A stretch of DNA of 64,000 nucleotides from an uncultured Butyricicoccus sp. (GCA_944384745.1 CALWUO010000002.1:62001-126000); one strand, 5' to 3'. Counted from the stretch's first letter, positions 43,990 to 53,367 are shown. The notes: generated by a model from the sequence alone, not told the origin. Numbers and translations: made by a program.

Positions 43990-44117
43990 AAATAAAATGC
44001 GAAAGCCACAGTTTTTAAACTGTGGCTAACACCAAAAAGAGAGAACACGAGGTGGGATTTAATCCATCCCGATGATAAAAGCGAAAAAATTGTTAAATGT
44101 TTAACATTTATAACTAA
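43990..44117 (-). ncRNA. Candidate small RNA, unidentified
   Basis: The transcript predicted from the promoter just upstream holds a hairpin GGGAT...ATCCC (44054-44070), a CCCACCTCG segment and a final strong hairpin AGCCACAGTTT/AAACTGTGGCT (44004-44027) followed by a T-rich tail. There is no credible ORF. It ends before the separate promoter of the molybdenum hydroxylase operon, so it seems to be an independent RNA rather than a leader. No known family was recognised. Confidence 0.5.
44004..44027 (-). terminator. Terminator hairpin of the unidentified small RNA
   Basis: A perfect 11-bp stem with a two-base loop; the - strand tail reads TTCGCATTTTATTT, a moderate T tract. Confidence 0.65.
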
Positions 44118-44122
44118 GTAAT

Positions 44123-44151
44123 AGTATAATCGTTTTTGTAATAAATTTCAA
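44123..44151 (-). promoter_or_regulatory. Promoter of the unidentified small RNA
   Basis: On the - strand TTGAAA and TATACT are separated by exactly 17 bases. Confidence 0.7.
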
Positions 44152-44234
44152 TATATTTTCAATAAAAAAATTTTCACTTTTTAAGATAAATATATTATAA
44201 TATTTTTAATATGTTTTAAAGGAGAGTTTTAAAA

Positions 44235-45038
44235 GTGGTAAAAAAACATCTAACTCCATGTGATTTAGGACAAATTGCAGACTCAGGTCAATGTTTTAGA
44301 ATGACAAAACAAGATGACAATACATATAGAATTATAGCAACAGATAAATGTACCTATGCTTATATGGAGGGTGAAAATCTGGTTTTAGAGTGTAGTGAAC
44401 AGGAATTTGAAGAGTTTTGGCGAGATTATTTTGATTTTGATACAGATTATCAAAAAATATGTGACTCAGTTGATGAAAATGATGAGTTTTTAAAAGCATC
44501 AGTTGCATATGGCGGTGGTATGAGAATTTTAAAACAAGAGCTTTGGGAAATGCTTATAACCTTTATGATTTCACAGAATAACAATATTCCACGAATACAA
44601 AAATCAGTTGAGGCTATTTGTGAAAAGTTTGGTGAATTAAAAACCGATATAAGAAATAACAAATATTTTGCTTTTCCAACAAAAGAGCAATTATCAAAAG
44701 CTAGTATAGAAGAACTTAGAGCATGCGGTTTAGGATATCGTGATAGATATTTATATGAAATTGCACACAGTGACTTTGATGTGTATTCACTTAAAAATAT
44801 GCCGATAGATGAGGCTGAAAAAGCACTTTGTAAAATAACAGGTGTAGGCAAAAAAGTGGCAAATTGTGTTAAACTTTTTGGTCTGCATGATTTGGCGTCT
44901 TTCCCTATTGATACTTGGATTAAAAAAATTTGTGATAAATATTATAATGGACATTTTCCTGTCGAAAAATATAAAGGTTATGCTGGTGTAATTCAGCAGT
45001 ATATCTTTTTTTATGGAAGAACTGGAATAAAACTTTAA
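44235..45038 (+). CDS. 8-oxoguanine DNA glycosylase-type enzyme (OGG/HhH-GPD)
   Basis: The 267-residue protein removes oxidised guanine from DNA. It has the OGG N-terminal domain (DSGQCFRMTKQDDNTY) and the helix-hairpin-helix-GPD region GVGKKVANCVKLFGLHDLASFPIDTWIKK, which supplies the catalytic Lys and Asp. It starts at a GTG after AAAGGAGAG. It is close in length to Clostridium OGG1-like enzymes. Confidence 0.92.
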   Translation: MVKKHLTPCDLGQIADSGQCFRMTKQDDNTYRIIATDKCTYAYMEGENLVLECSEQEFEEFWRDYFDFDTDYQKICDSVDENDEFLKASVAYGGGMRILKQELWEMLITFMISQNNNIPRIQKSVEAICEKFGELKTDIRNNKYFAFPTKEQLSKASIEELRACGLGYRDRYLYEIAHSDFDVYSLKNMPIDEAEKALCKITGVGKKVANCVKLFGLHDLASFPIDTWIKKICDKYYNGHFPVEKYKGYAGVIQQYIFFYGRTGIKL

Positions 45039-45118
45039 AAATTTGCCATCTGGTCATAGACACTTGTTTATGATATAATTAGCTGTAAAGAAAAATTTAC
45101 AGAAAAGAAAGGTAAATT

Positions 45119-45571
45119 ATGGACTCAAAGATAAAAGAAATAATGCACAGGTTATCATGCCTATTGGAAATTCTGGTCGGATTTTTAATTCTTGCGGCTT
45201 TATTTGCTGCTCTTGTTGGTCTAGTCTATATGATAAATCCATCAAGCCTGTTTACAGACCCAACAGTATTTTCTCAATATCTTGGCATAGCATCAACAAT
45301 AGTTATTGGTGTGGAATTTGTAAAAATGCTTTATACACATACAATAGACTCAGTTATTGATATCATGTCACTTGCAATAGCTCGTCAAATGATAACCGAA
45401 CACACAACCCCGCTTGAAAATTTATTTGCGGTTGTAAGCATTGCAGTTTTATATCTAGTTAGAAAGTTCCTATATATCAAACAGCTTGACAAAATAGAAC
45501 ATGTAAAAATACTTAATTTTTTAAAATCTAAAAAAGAAAAAGAGGGAAAAACCGATGTCACTACCAAATGA
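45119..45571 (+). CDS. PsiE-like small membrane protein
   Basis: The 150-residue protein has four hydrophobic helices (about 18-38, 50-68, 74-90 and 101-118) and ends in a Lys-rich tail. The helix spacing and the sequence LFAVVSIAVLYLVRKFLYI near the third quarter resemble the PsiE family (phosphate-starvation-inducible in Escherichia coli), whose activity is unknown. The assignment is by general resemblance only. Its last 17 bases overlap the next gene. Confidence 0.7.
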   Translation: MDSKIKEIMHRLSCLLEILVGFLILAALFAALVGLVYMINPSSLFTDPTVFSQYLGIASTIVIGVEFVKMLYTHTIDSVIDIMSLAIARQMITEHTTPLENLFAVVSIAVLYLVRKFLYIKQLDKIEHVKILNFLKSKKEKEGKTDVTTK

Positions 45572-45731
45572 CCCAATTATGCTTTTAAGTGTGATAAATA
45601 CCATGCTTCGTGACCAATATAACTCACTTGACGCACTATGTGACGGTGAAAATCTTGCTAAAAGTGCAATTGAACATCGTTTAGCGACTGTGGGATATGA
45701 ATATATGTCTGAAATAAATCAATTTCGTTAA
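45555..45731 (+). CDS. DUF4250 small protein (58 residues)
   Basis: This short gene starts at the ATG at 45555, inside the 3' end of the PsiE-like gene, behind GAGGG. The product begins MSLPNDPIMLLSVINTMLRD and ends GYEYMSEINQF-R, the pattern of DUF4250, a short helical family of unknown function common in Firmicutes and Bacteroidetes. A terminator follows directly. Confidence 0.85.
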   Translation: MSLPNDPIMLLSVINTMLRDQYNSLDALCDGENLAKSAIEHRLATVGYEYMSEINQFR

Positions 45732-45736
45732 GTTTT

Positions 45737-45768
45737 GCCGTCGCTTTTATGCGACGGTTTTAATTTTT
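45737..45768 (+). terminator. Intrinsic terminator after the DUF4250 gene
   Basis: GCCGTCGC pairs with GCGACGGT around TTTTAT and is followed by a T-rich tail. Confidence 0.85.
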
Positions 45769-45788
45769 ATAAAAAAGGAGTATGTAAA

Positions 45789-46568
45789 ATGGAAATGATG
45801 GAAAATCTTCAGAAAATCGCAAGACAATGCGGTGAAATTATGCTTTCTGCCGAGGATATCGAGCGAAATATAACAGAAAAAGAGGGACAAAAGAATTTTG
45901 TAACTAAATATGATGTTTTAGTTCAGAAAACACTACAAAAAGAGTTATTATCACTTTATCCAGAGGCTCATTTTTATGGTGAAGAAGACGGTCAGCAAGA
46001 TGATGTAAAAAATGGAATTGCTTTTATAGTTGACCCTATTGACGGCACAACAAATTTTATCAAGGGTTATAGAGTGAGTGCAGTAAGTATTGGCGTTGCA
46101 AAAGATGGTGAAATTATTTGCGGTGTGGTTTATGACCCTTACACTGATACAATGTATTATGCTGAAAAGGGCAAGGGTGCATATGTAAACGGTAAACGTG
46201 TATATGTTTCCGATTGTAGTCTTGCAAATAGTATGGTTTGTGTAGGTACTGCACCTTATTATGCAGAATATACTGACAGAACTTTTGCACTTATGAGAGC
46301 TTTATTTGATAATGCACTTGATTTACGTCGTTCAGGTTCAGCCGCACTTGATTTATGTGCAGTAGGCTGTGGCAGAGCTGATTTAATGACCGAATGGGTT
46401 GTATGCCCATGGGATTTCGCAGCCGCTAAATGTATAATAGAGGAAGCTGGCGGTGTTGTAACTCAAATTGACGGTTCGCCTATGAAACTTGATGGTAAAT
46501 GCTCAATCTTAGCGGGCGGTAAAAAAGCACATGCAGAATTTTTTGAAAAAGGACTGCATAAGATTTAA
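45789..46568 (+). CDS. Inositol monophosphatase family protein
   Basis: The 259-residue protein has the Li+-sensitive, Mg2+-dependent phosphatase motifs: GEEDG, VDPIDGTTNFIKGY (residues about 80-93) and CPWDFAAAKCIIEEAGG (about 206-222). Members act on inositol phosphates, 3'-phosphoadenosine phosphate or fructose bisphosphate; the substrate here is open. I start at the ATG at 45789 behind AAAGGAG. The stop overlaps the next start by one base. Confidence 0.92.
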   Translation: MEMMENLQKIARQCGEIMLSAEDIERNITEKEGQKNFVTKYDVLVQKTLQKELLSLYPEAHFYGEEDGQQDDVKNGIAFIVDPIDGTTNFIKGYRVSAVSIGVAKDGEIICGVVYDPYTDTMYYAEKGKGAYVNGKRVYVSDCSLANSMVCVGTAPYYAEYTDRTFALMRALFDNALDLRRSGSAALDLCAVGCGRADLMTEWVVCPWDFAAAKCIIEEAGGVVTQIDGSPMKLDGKCSILAGGKKAHAEFFEKGLHKI

Positions 46569-47464
46569 TGAATAAATCATTTATACAGAGAAATACACTA
46601 ATTCCTGCACTTATTTGTACTGTGCTTTGGGGTAGTGCTATACCAGTTGTAAAAACAGGATATCAGCTTTTACAAATAACAGATACATTTGCAAAGTTTA
46701 CATTTGCTGGTTATCGTTTTGCACTTGCAGGTTTGCTTGTTCTTTTGCTTATGAAGGTACAAAATAAGCCTATAAAGCCAGAAAAAAGTGCATGGAGTGC
46801 AATTTTAATGATATGTGCAGTGCAAACTGTGTTGCAATATGTGTTTTATTATTTAGGTGTTGGCAATACATCAGGTGTTAGAGGTTCAGTTTTAAGTGCA
46901 ACATCGACATTTTTTTCAGTTATAATTGCACATTTTGTTTTTACTACTGATAAACTAACGATAAAAAAGACAATAGGCTGTATAATTGGTTTTTTAGGTG
47001 TTATAGCGGTACTTTCTGGCAGTGGTTTTGGTGCTGAGAAAGTAAAAATAACAGGTGAAGGGTTTATGCTGATGAGTGCTGTTGGACAGGGCATAGGTGC
47101 AGTAGTAAGCCGAAAAGTTGCAAAAGGTAAAGATGCTATGCTTCTCACAGGTTGGCAACTTTTTATAGGCGGATTGTTTTTATCTGTTGTCGGTCTGATA
47201 GGAAAAGGACAGATATATATAACAACTAAGGGTTTTATTTTGCTTTTATATTTGGCTGTATTGTCTGCTGTTGCATTCTCGCTTTGGACTGTTATGCTTA
47301 AATATAACCCAGTTGCAAAAGTTACAGTTTATATGTTTTTAGTGCCTGTGTTTGGCTCTATTTTAAGTGCAATTATTTTAAATGAAAATGTATTCACAGT
47401 TAAAAACTTGATTGCACTTTTATTTGTATGTATTGGAATACTACTTGTAAATAAACAGAAATAA
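46568..47464 (+). CDS. EamA/DMT family transporter
   Basis: The 298-residue protein has ten predicted helices in two EamA repeats (about 10-145 and 160-297), with LWGSAIPVVKTGY near the start of the first and AFSLWTVMLKYNPVAKVTVYMFLVPVFG in the second. Members export metabolites or amino acids. It starts at the overlapping TAATG and ends at a terminator. Confidence 0.9.
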   Translation: MNKSFIQRNTLIPALICTVLWGSAIPVVKTGYQLLQITDTFAKFTFAGYRFALAGLLVLLLMKVQNKPIKPEKSAWSAILMICAVQTVLQYVFYYLGVGNTSGVRGSVLSATSTFFSVIIAHFVFTTDKLTIKKTIGCIIGFLGVIAVLSGSGFGAEKVKITGEGFMLMSAVGQGIGAVVSRKVAKGKDAMLLTGWQLFIGGLFLSVVGLIGKGQIYITTKGFILLLYLAVLSAVAFSLWTVMLKYNPVAKVTVYMFLVPVFGSILSAIILNENVFTVKNLIALLFVCIGILLVNKQK

Positions 47465-47488
47465 CCCGCAAAAGCGGGTTATTTTTTT
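47461..47488. terminator. Bidirectional terminator
   Basis: ATAACCCGC pairs with GCGGGTTAT around AAAA, with T after it on the + strand. It lies between two convergent genes. Confidence 0.85.
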
Positions 47489-48038
47489 ATGCACTGTATT
47501 CTAAATTTCTACCACTTGCTGAAACAGCTTCGGATAGCTTATTTAAAAAATCACTTTCTTTTAACTGATTGGTATGAACAACAATGGTCATTTTATCTGA
47601 TGACTCAGGAATGTCAATTCTAAGTGGTGCATCAGTGTGTGTATTTAACATTCTATTAAACATAGTTTCTTCAGGGGTTGAATTTGAAAAAAGTGCAAAA
47701 TGGAAAGATGCTATATTTGATAAATAAGCGTTTTTAAGTGCTGGTGTAGGGGTTTCAAAACAAGGTTCAATGCACACAAATGAACAACCATCACTGCGTT
47801 TTAAAAGTCTGCCATCATGCCATATTTCAGAAAGTCCAGATAATGTCTGTGGAGATGCACCATCTGCCATAACTCCAACACATTTCCCTGATAATAGTTT
47901 GTCAGTTACATCAAATAAAAGTTGTGCAGGGGAGGGCTCTAAAATTTCATTATTTGGTTGCATAACAAATCTTACAAGCGGATAGATTATATCTGTTTTT
48001 TCAAGAGTCCAAATTCCCGTACTTGAAAAACTTTGCAC
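47487..48038 (-). CDS. Uncharacterised 183-residue protein
   Basis: I do not recognise this protein. It starts at a GTG eight bases after AAAGGTGG and has no signal peptide or membrane segment. It looks like a mixed alpha/beta cytoplasmic protein: FVMQPNNEILEPSPAQLLFDVTDKLLSG suggests a helical middle, and RIDIPESSDKMTIVVHTNQL a beta strand near the end. It stands between an EamA transporter gene and the rnf operon, without evident ties to either. Confidence 0.75.
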   Translation of the reverse strand: MQSFSSTGIWTLEKTDIIYPLVRFVMQPNNEILEPSPAQLLFDVTDKLLSGKCVGVMADGASPQTLSGLSEIWHDGRLLKRSDGCSFVCIEPCFETPTPALKNAYLSNIASFHFALFSNSTPEETMFNRMLNTHTDAPLRIDIPESSDKMTIVVHTNQLKESDFLNKLSEAVSASGRNLEYSA

Positions 48039-48139
48039 AAAAAAACCACCTTTCAAAATAGATTAGTCATACACTTAAAGTGTATGCGTTTGTATACTAA
48101 AGCGTTACTGTTATTATTGACGGGAATTTATGGAATATA

Positions 48140-48172
48140 CAAAAAAATCCGCCTTTTATAAAAAAGACGGAC
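48140..48172 (-). terminator. Intrinsic terminator of the rnf operon
   Basis: GTCCGTCTTTT pairs with AAAAGGCGGAT (G-U pairs) and is followed by seven T on the - strand. Confidence 0.83.
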
Positions 48173-48182
48173 TTTAATATTT

Positions 48183-49076
48183 TTATTCAGCTTTTTCAGA
48201 TGCTTTTGCAGCCTCAGCCGCCTGTTTAGCCTTTTCAGCTTGAGCTTTCATCATAGCTTCAAACTTTTCTTTTTCTTCCTTAGTAGGAATTGGCTCAATA
48301 CAGCTTCTTGGGCAAGCCTTTGCACACATCTTACAATTCTTACACTTGTCATAGTCGATTTTAGCAACACCATTTTCAACATGTATTGCATCGAACTTAC
48401 AAGTCTTTTCACATTTCTTACAGCCAATACAAGAAACTTCACAAATCTTCATTGCAACAGCACCCTTGTCTTGGTTTGTACAGTTAACATGAACTTTTTT
48501 AGATTTTGGTATAAGGTCAATAAGCTTTTTAGGGCAAGAACTTACACATTTACCACAAGCCACACACTTTTCAGTGTCAACAACAGCTTTTCCATCAACA
48601 ATGTGAATAGCGTCAAATGCACAAGCGGAAACACAAGAACCTAATCCCATACAGCCAAAAGCACATTCTTTAGGTCCAGCAGCTACACGCATAGCAGCGT
48701 TACAGTCCTGAAGACCTTCATACTTAGCCTTGTCAACAGCCTTACAGCCACCAGAACAATGCACATGAGCCACTTTAGGTTCTTCAGCGGTAACTTCAGC
48801 ACCCATAACAGCAGCAATTTTTTCTGCACAAGCAGCACCACCAACAGGACAACCGTTTACAGGAGCTTTGCCTTCAACGATTGCAGCAGCTAGACCATCA
48901 CAACCAGGATAGCCACAGCCGCCACAGTTTGCACCAGGCAGACATTCACGAACAAGTGGCACTCGCTCGTCAACTTCAACAGCAAAAGCTTTTGCCGCTA
49001 CACCTAGGAGTATTGCAAATAACAAACCCATTATACTTAGAGATGCTACTGCAAAAATAATATTTGTAAAATCCAT
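48183..49076 (-). CDS. rnfB: Rnf complex subunit RnfB
   Basis: RnfB is the ferredoxin-facing iron-sulfur subunit. The 297-residue protein has one N-terminal membrane helix, the cluster site CLPGANCGGCGYPGC (about residues 44-58) and several ferredoxin-like CxxCxxCxxxC groups in the second half (for example CVACGKCVSSCP, CIGCKKCEKTC and CKNCKMCAKACP). A charged Ala/Glu/Lys-rich tail ends the protein. It is the last gene of rnfCDGEAB. Confidence 0.95.
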   Translation of the reverse strand: MDFTNIIFAVASLSIMGLLFAILLGVAAKAFAVEVDERVPLVRECLPGANCGGCGYPGCDGLAAAIVEGKAPVNGCPVGGAACAEKIAAVMGAEVTAEEPKVAHVHCSGGCKAVDKAKYEGLQDCNAAMRVAAGPKECAFGCMGLGSCVSACAFDAIHIVDGKAVVDTEKCVACGKCVSSCPKKLIDLIPKSKKVHVNCTNQDKGAVAMKICEVSCIGCKKCEKTCKFDAIHVENGVAKIDYDKCKNCKMCAKACPRSCIEPIPTKEEKEKFEAMMKAQAEKAKQAAEAAKASEKAE

Positions 49077-49096
49077 TTCTCACGCTCTCCTTTTGC

Positions 49097-49729
49097 TTAC
49101 CAGATTTTAAGACCAGAGAAGCCCATAAATGCCATTGCAAGCAGAGATGCAGACACAAGTGCGATTGGGAAACCTTCAAAGCACTTAGGACATTTTGAGG
49201 TAACTTCCAGACGCTCACGGATAGATGCAAAGATAACAATTGCAACTAAGTAACCAACACCAGCAAACACACCATAAACGATAGAGCCAAGCAGTGAATA
49301 CTGATTGTCAATATTGGTAATAGCCGCACCAAGTACAGCACAGTTAGTTGTAATCAGTGGCAGGAAGATACCAAGTGCTTGATAAAGAGCTGGCATTGCT
49401 TTCTTCATAAACATTTCTACAAACTGTACCAGAGTAGCAATAACCAAAATAAATGCGATTGTACGCATATAATCAAGCTCTAGTGGAACAAGCACAAAAT
49501 AGTTTACAGCCCAAGAAACAATTGATGCAAGAGCCATAACGAATATAACCGCCATACCCATTCCGACTGCGGTGTCGGTCTTTTTGGATACACCGAAGAA
49601 TGAACAACAGCCTAAAAACTGCACAAGGATATAGTTGTTTACAAGCACTGCTGAAATAGCTAAAAAGATAATATCAGTTAGTGCCATGCTATCAGGCAAA
49701 CCAGCCTGCACAGCAGCAAAGTAATTCAT
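49097..49729 (-). CDS. rnfA: Rnf complex subunit RnfA
   Basis: The 210-residue membrane protein has six helices and the RnfA/NqrE features NNYILVQFLGCCSFFGVSKK and ITTNCAVLGAA, whose Cys residues are the likely ligands of the intramembrane [2Fe-2S] cluster shared with RnfE. It abuts rnfE with no gap. Confidence 0.95.
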   Translation of the reverse strand: MNYFAAVQAGLPDSMALTDIIFLAISAVLVNNYILVQFLGCCSFFGVSKKTDTAVGMGMAVIFVMALASIVSWAVNYFVLVPLELDYMRTIAFILVIATLVQFVEMFMKKAMPALYQALGIFLPLITTNCAVLGAAITNIDNQYSLLGSIVYGVFAGVGYLVAIVIFASIRERLEVTSKCPKCFEGFPIALVSASLLAMAFMGFSGLKIW

Positions 49730-50359
49730 TTACTTATCCCCCTTCTTCTTATTCATAAGGTACTGGATTGCCGCCAGTAAGAAGCCCATCATTAAGAAGC
49801 CACCCGCTGGTAAAATCATCATTGCTACGGGATACTGATAAAGTCCAGGGATTTGAATACCAAGCTTATCTGCACCAACATAACCAGAAAGAATAGTGCC
49901 TGCACCAAGTAGTTCTCTAAAGAAGCCCATCAGCACAAGTGCAAAGGTAAAACCAATACCCATGCAAACGCCATCAAGAGCAGAAGGCAGAACCTTATTT
50001 TTAGATGCGTAAGCTTCAGCACGACCTAAAATAATACAGTTAACAACAATAAGAGGCAGGAACAGACCAAGAGATGCCGCCAGTGAAGGAATAAATGCCT
50101 GAAGGCTTAAATCAATAATGGTTACGAAACCTGCAATAATTGTTATAAATGCTGCAATACGAACCTTTTCAGGGATAAACTTACGTAGCAGAGAAATAAC
50201 AATGTTTGAACAAATAAGTACAACAGTAGCCGCTAAACCCATACCAATAGCATTGGATAGGGAAGTAGTTGTCGCTAGTGATGGACACAGACCTATTGTC
50301 TGCATAAATACAGGATTGTCCAGAAGGACAGCTGAATGTAATCTATCTTTGAATTTCAT
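49730..50359 (-). CDS. rnfE: Rnf complex subunit RnfE
   Basis: The 209-residue six-helix membrane protein has LDNPVFMQTIGLCPSLATTTSLSNA near its start and VVNCIILGRAEAYASKN, the RnfE/NqrD pattern with Cys paired to those of RnfA. It forms the membrane electron path and lies 12 bases after rnfG. Confidence 0.95.
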   Translation of the reverse strand: MKFKDRLHSAVLLDNPVFMQTIGLCPSLATTTSLSNAIGMGLAATVVLICSNIVISLLRKFIPEKVRIAAFITIIAGFVTIIDLSLQAFIPSLAASLGLFLPLIVVNCIILGRAEAYASKNKVLPSALDGVCMGIGFTFALVLMGFFRELLGAGTILSGYVGADKLGIQIPGLYQYPVAMMILPAGGFLMMGFLLAAIQYLMNKKKGDK

Positions 50360-50371
50360 AAATTGTCCTCC

Positions 50372-50950
50372 TTAGCCTTCAAGACTTGAAACATAGTTTG
50401 CAGCAGTATTTACAGCAAGTGTTACTGCACGAGAGGTAATAGTAGCACCTGTGATAGATACTATATCACCGCCATCTTTTGTAACAGCCAGTGAACCATC
50501 AGCAGGTTTGCCAGCAAATTGTGGAATCCATGTAGGGTCAGACTGTGCTTTTGCACCAAGACCAGGGGTTTCTGCATGGCTTGTAACCTGTGCACCAGCG
50601 ATTGTGCCATCAAGATTTACACCTACAACGACTGTAAGTGTACCACCAAAACCAGAAGGTAAAACTTCCATACAGTAACCAACAGTTTCACCATCAATAA
50701 CAGCTTCATAGATATTCTGTATGGCTGGTGTGTTTTTATCTGGAGCTGGAACTTCAGATACTTCTGCAAGCTTAAATTCAGCACCAGGAATTAACTGTGC
50801 CATAGCAGCGGCACGAGTTGCCTCATTATTCTTTGCAATCTGTGGGGCTGTAACCTGATTTATAAAACCAAGTAGCAATGCAGTTATAAATGTGATTAAA
50901 AACAGTACCAGAGCAAGCATGCCCATGGATTCTTTTTTTGTTTCGCTCAT
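50372..50950 (-). CDS. rnfG: Rnf complex flavoprotein subunit RnfG
   Basis: RnfG carries covalently bound FMN outside the membrane. The 192-residue protein has one N-terminal membrane helix (about 10-30) and the flavinylation motif in VSITGATITSRAV (about residues 163-175), where the second Thr is the expected FMN site made by ApbE. No apbE lies in this window. Confidence 0.94.
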   Translation of the reverse strand: MSETKKESMGMLALVLFLITFITALLLGFINQVTAPQIAKNNEATRAAAMAQLIPGAEFKLAEVSEVPAPDKNTPAIQNIYEAVIDGETVGYCMEVLPSGFGGTLTVVVGVNLDGTIAGAQVTSHAETPGLGAKAQSDPTWIPQFAGKPADGSLAVTKDGGDIVSITGATITSRAVTLAVNTAANYVSSLEG

Positions 50951-50952
50951 GA

Positions 50953-51948
50953 TTACTTGCCCTCCTTAGCTTCAGAATAACCGAATTTTCTTGGCAGACA
51001 CTTCTGGTCAATCATCCATACAAGAGCATTCATAATCAGAATGGAGTAGGAAACGCCTTCTGGTAGACCGCCAAAATAACGGATAAATACAGTAAGTACG
51101 CCACAGCCTATGCCAAATATAATTTGTCCCTTTGGAGTTACAGGGCTTGTAACATAGTCGGTAGCCATAAAGAATGCACCAAGAATTAGACCGCCAGAAA
51201 GGATTTGACTAAGCATCCACTGAAGTCTATCAACATCACCCATTGGGAACAGGAATGTTAAAACAGCAACAGTTAAAATGTAAGCGGCTGGGATATTTAT
51301 AGTGATAACCTTGCGGAGTAACAGATAAATGCCGCCAACTAAAAGAGCAAGTGCACAGGTTTCACCTATAACACCACCATGTTGACCAAAGAATAAATCC
51401 ATTAGGCTTTCACTAGGCAGAGTTTTTGCCTTTAAAGAAGCCAGTGGAGTAGCAGTTGAAATTGCATCTGTAACTTCAACATTGCCGAATAAAGGCAGCT
51501 TTTGATGTGGCTGAACCCAAGTAGTCATAAGTGCAGGCCAAGAAGCCATCATAAATGCACGAGCACCAAGAGCAGGGTTCATAAAGTTTTTACCAATACC
51601 ACCAAACAGCATTTTTACAACAATAATTGCAAATGCACCACCAATAACAGGCATCCAAATAGGAGCAGCGACAGGCACGTTAAATGCAATTAAAATACCA
51701 GTAACTACTGCGGATAAATCACCAGTAGTATCTTTTTTGTGGTTTACCTTGCAGTAAAGCCATTCAAAAACAACACAGGAAATAATAGTTGCCACTGTTA
51801 TAGTTAATGCACGGAAGCCAAAAGTGAAAATAGAAACGACAAGTGCAGGAATAAGAGCCAAAATAACATCAAACATTAAACTTTTGGTGCTATCCTCAGC
51901 TTTAATATGTGGCGAGGAGGTGACAACTACTTTACTTAAATCATACAT
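50953..51948 (-). CDS. rnfD: Rnf complex subunit RnfD
   Basis: RnfD is a polytopic subunit (331 residues, about nine to ten helices) thought to form the ion channel with covalently bound flavin. GGIGKNFMNPALGARAFMMASWP and DAISTATPLASLK hold the predicted FMN-Thr site (Ser/Thr in SxAT). It lies two bases before rnfG. Confidence 0.94.
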   Translation of the reverse strand: MYDLSKVVVTSSPHIKAEDSTKSLMFDVILALIPALVVSIFTFGFRALTITVATIISCVVFEWLYCKVNHKKDTTGDLSAVVTGILIAFNVPVAAPIWMPVIGGAFAIIVVKMLFGGIGKNFMNPALGARAFMMASWPALMTTWVQPHQKLPLFGNVEVTDAISTATPLASLKAKTLPSESLMDLFFGQHGGVIGETCALALLVGGIYLLLRKVITINIPAAYILTVAVLTFLFPMGDVDRLQWMLSQILSGGLILGAFFMATDYVTSPVTPKGQIIFGIGCGVLTVFIRYFGGLPEGVSYSILIMNALVWMIDQKCLPRKFGYSEAKEGK

Positions 51949-51963
51949 TCGTTTTTACCCCCA

Positions 51964-53367
51964 TTATTTGCTTTCTTCTGAATTTTGTTTATTTTCAGCC
52001 TCAGCTTTTGCTTTAGTAGCCTCAGCCTCAGCCTTTGCCTTAGCGGCAGCACGTTCTGCCATAACATGAGCCTTTGTCAGTCTGAAACGCTGAACAAGCT
52101 GAATTCTAGCAGGACATACATAAGAACATGAACCGCATTCAATACAGTCCATAGCACCAAGTGAAACGCATTTGTTATAGTCACCAGCGTTACCATATGC
52201 ATTCATCATCATAGGCATTAGGTGCATAGGACAAGCGTTTACACATTTGCCACAACGTATGCAGCTTGGGTTTTCTTCACGCTTATCTTCATCACCACAG
52301 AAAGCAAGGAAAGCATTTGTTCCTTTGAAAACAGGAATTTCAAGAGAGAACTGTGAAACACCCATCATAGGGCCGCCCATAATCAGCTTGTTTGGAGCTT
52401 CTTTAAATCCACCACAAGCATCAATAAGACGTTCAATTTGAGTACCAATTCTAACTTCAAGGTTTTTAGGCTCTTTAATGGCAGAACCAGAAACAGTAAC
52501 AATACGACGAACAACAGGCATACCAGTTGTAAATCTACGATAAATAGCACCAGTAGTATCTACATTGAATACTGCACAACCAGCATCTGCTGGAAGTTTG
52601 CCGCTTGGAACTTCTCTACCAGTACAAGCGTTAATAAGTTGCTTTTCTGCACCCTGTGGGTATTTACATTTTAGAGGATACAGTTTTAAACGGCTGTCAT
52701 CAGCGATAAGTTCATTTATTTTTGCAAATGTATCGCTTTTATTTTCCTCAATAGCAATGATAGCATTAGGAACTTCCATTATATCAGCGAGCATTTTCAG
52801 TCCGCCAATAACTTCTTCTGGACGTTCTAGCAACAATCTGTGGTCAGATGTGATATAAGGTTCACATTCAGCAGCGTTCACAATAATAGTGTCACATTTG
52901 CCAATACCTGACTGGATTTTTACATGAGTTGGGAATGTAGCACCGCCATGACCTACCATACCAGCAGAACGAATTGTTTCAATGCGTTCTTCATTGGTCA
53001 TACCTGCAAAGTCATAAGGGTGGACAGATTCATGTAAACGGTCTTCTTTGTCATTTTCAATGACAATACTCATGATTTTGCTTCCGTTTGGGTGCAGTCT
53101 TGGTTCAACTGCAATTACCTTACCAGAAACAGTTGCATGAACAGGTGCAGATACAAAACCGCCAGCTTCAGCAATAGGCTGACCTAGGTCAACAATGTCG
53201 CCCACCTTAACTATAGGCTTTGCAGGAGCACCGATGTGCATAGAAACAGGCAGAATCACCACATCAGGTGTCGGCATTATTTCTATGGCTTTAGTGTTTG
53301 TTGCGGATTTATATCCAGGGTCAGAGTGAGGCCCTGGGTGAATACCGCCACGAAACGAGTACACCAT
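51964..53367 (-). CDS. rnfC: Rnf complex NADH-binding subunit RnfC
   Basis: RnfC reduces NAD+ with electrons relayed from RnfB's ferredoxin. The 467-residue protein has the Rnf N-terminal barrel (GGIHPGPHS), a flavin/NADH region with GMVGHGGATFPTHVK, a SLBB-like middle and two [4Fe-4S] sites, CIRCGKCVNACPMHL and CIECGSCSYVCPARI. It has an Ala/Lys/Glu-rich C-terminal tail. I start at the ATG at 53367 behind GAGGTG, since residues further upstream are not conserved. It is the first gene of the operon, which couples ferredoxin oxidation to Na+ or H+ transport. Confidence 0.95.
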   Translation of the reverse strand: MVYSFRGGIHPGPHSDPGYKSATNTKAIEIMPTPDVVILPVSMHIGAPAKPIVKVGDIVDLGQPIAEAGGFVSAPVHATVSGKVIAVEPRLHPNGSKIMSIVIENDKEDRLHESVHPYDFAGMTNEERIETIRSAGMVGHGGATFPTHVKIQSGIGKCDTIIVNAAECEPYITSDHRLLLERPEEVIGGLKMLADIMEVPNAIIAIEENKSDTFAKINELIADDSRLKLYPLKCKYPQGAEKQLINACTGREVPSGKLPADAGCAVFNVDTTGAIYRRFTTGMPVVRRIVTVSGSAIKEPKNLEVRIGTQIERLIDACGGFKEAPNKLIMGGPMMGVSQFSLEIPVFKGTNAFLAFCGDEDKREENPSCIRCGKCVNACPMHLMPMMMNAYGNAGDYNKCVSLGAMDCIECGSCSYVCPARIQLVQRFRLTKAHVMAERAAAKAKAEAEATKAKAEAENKQNSEESK

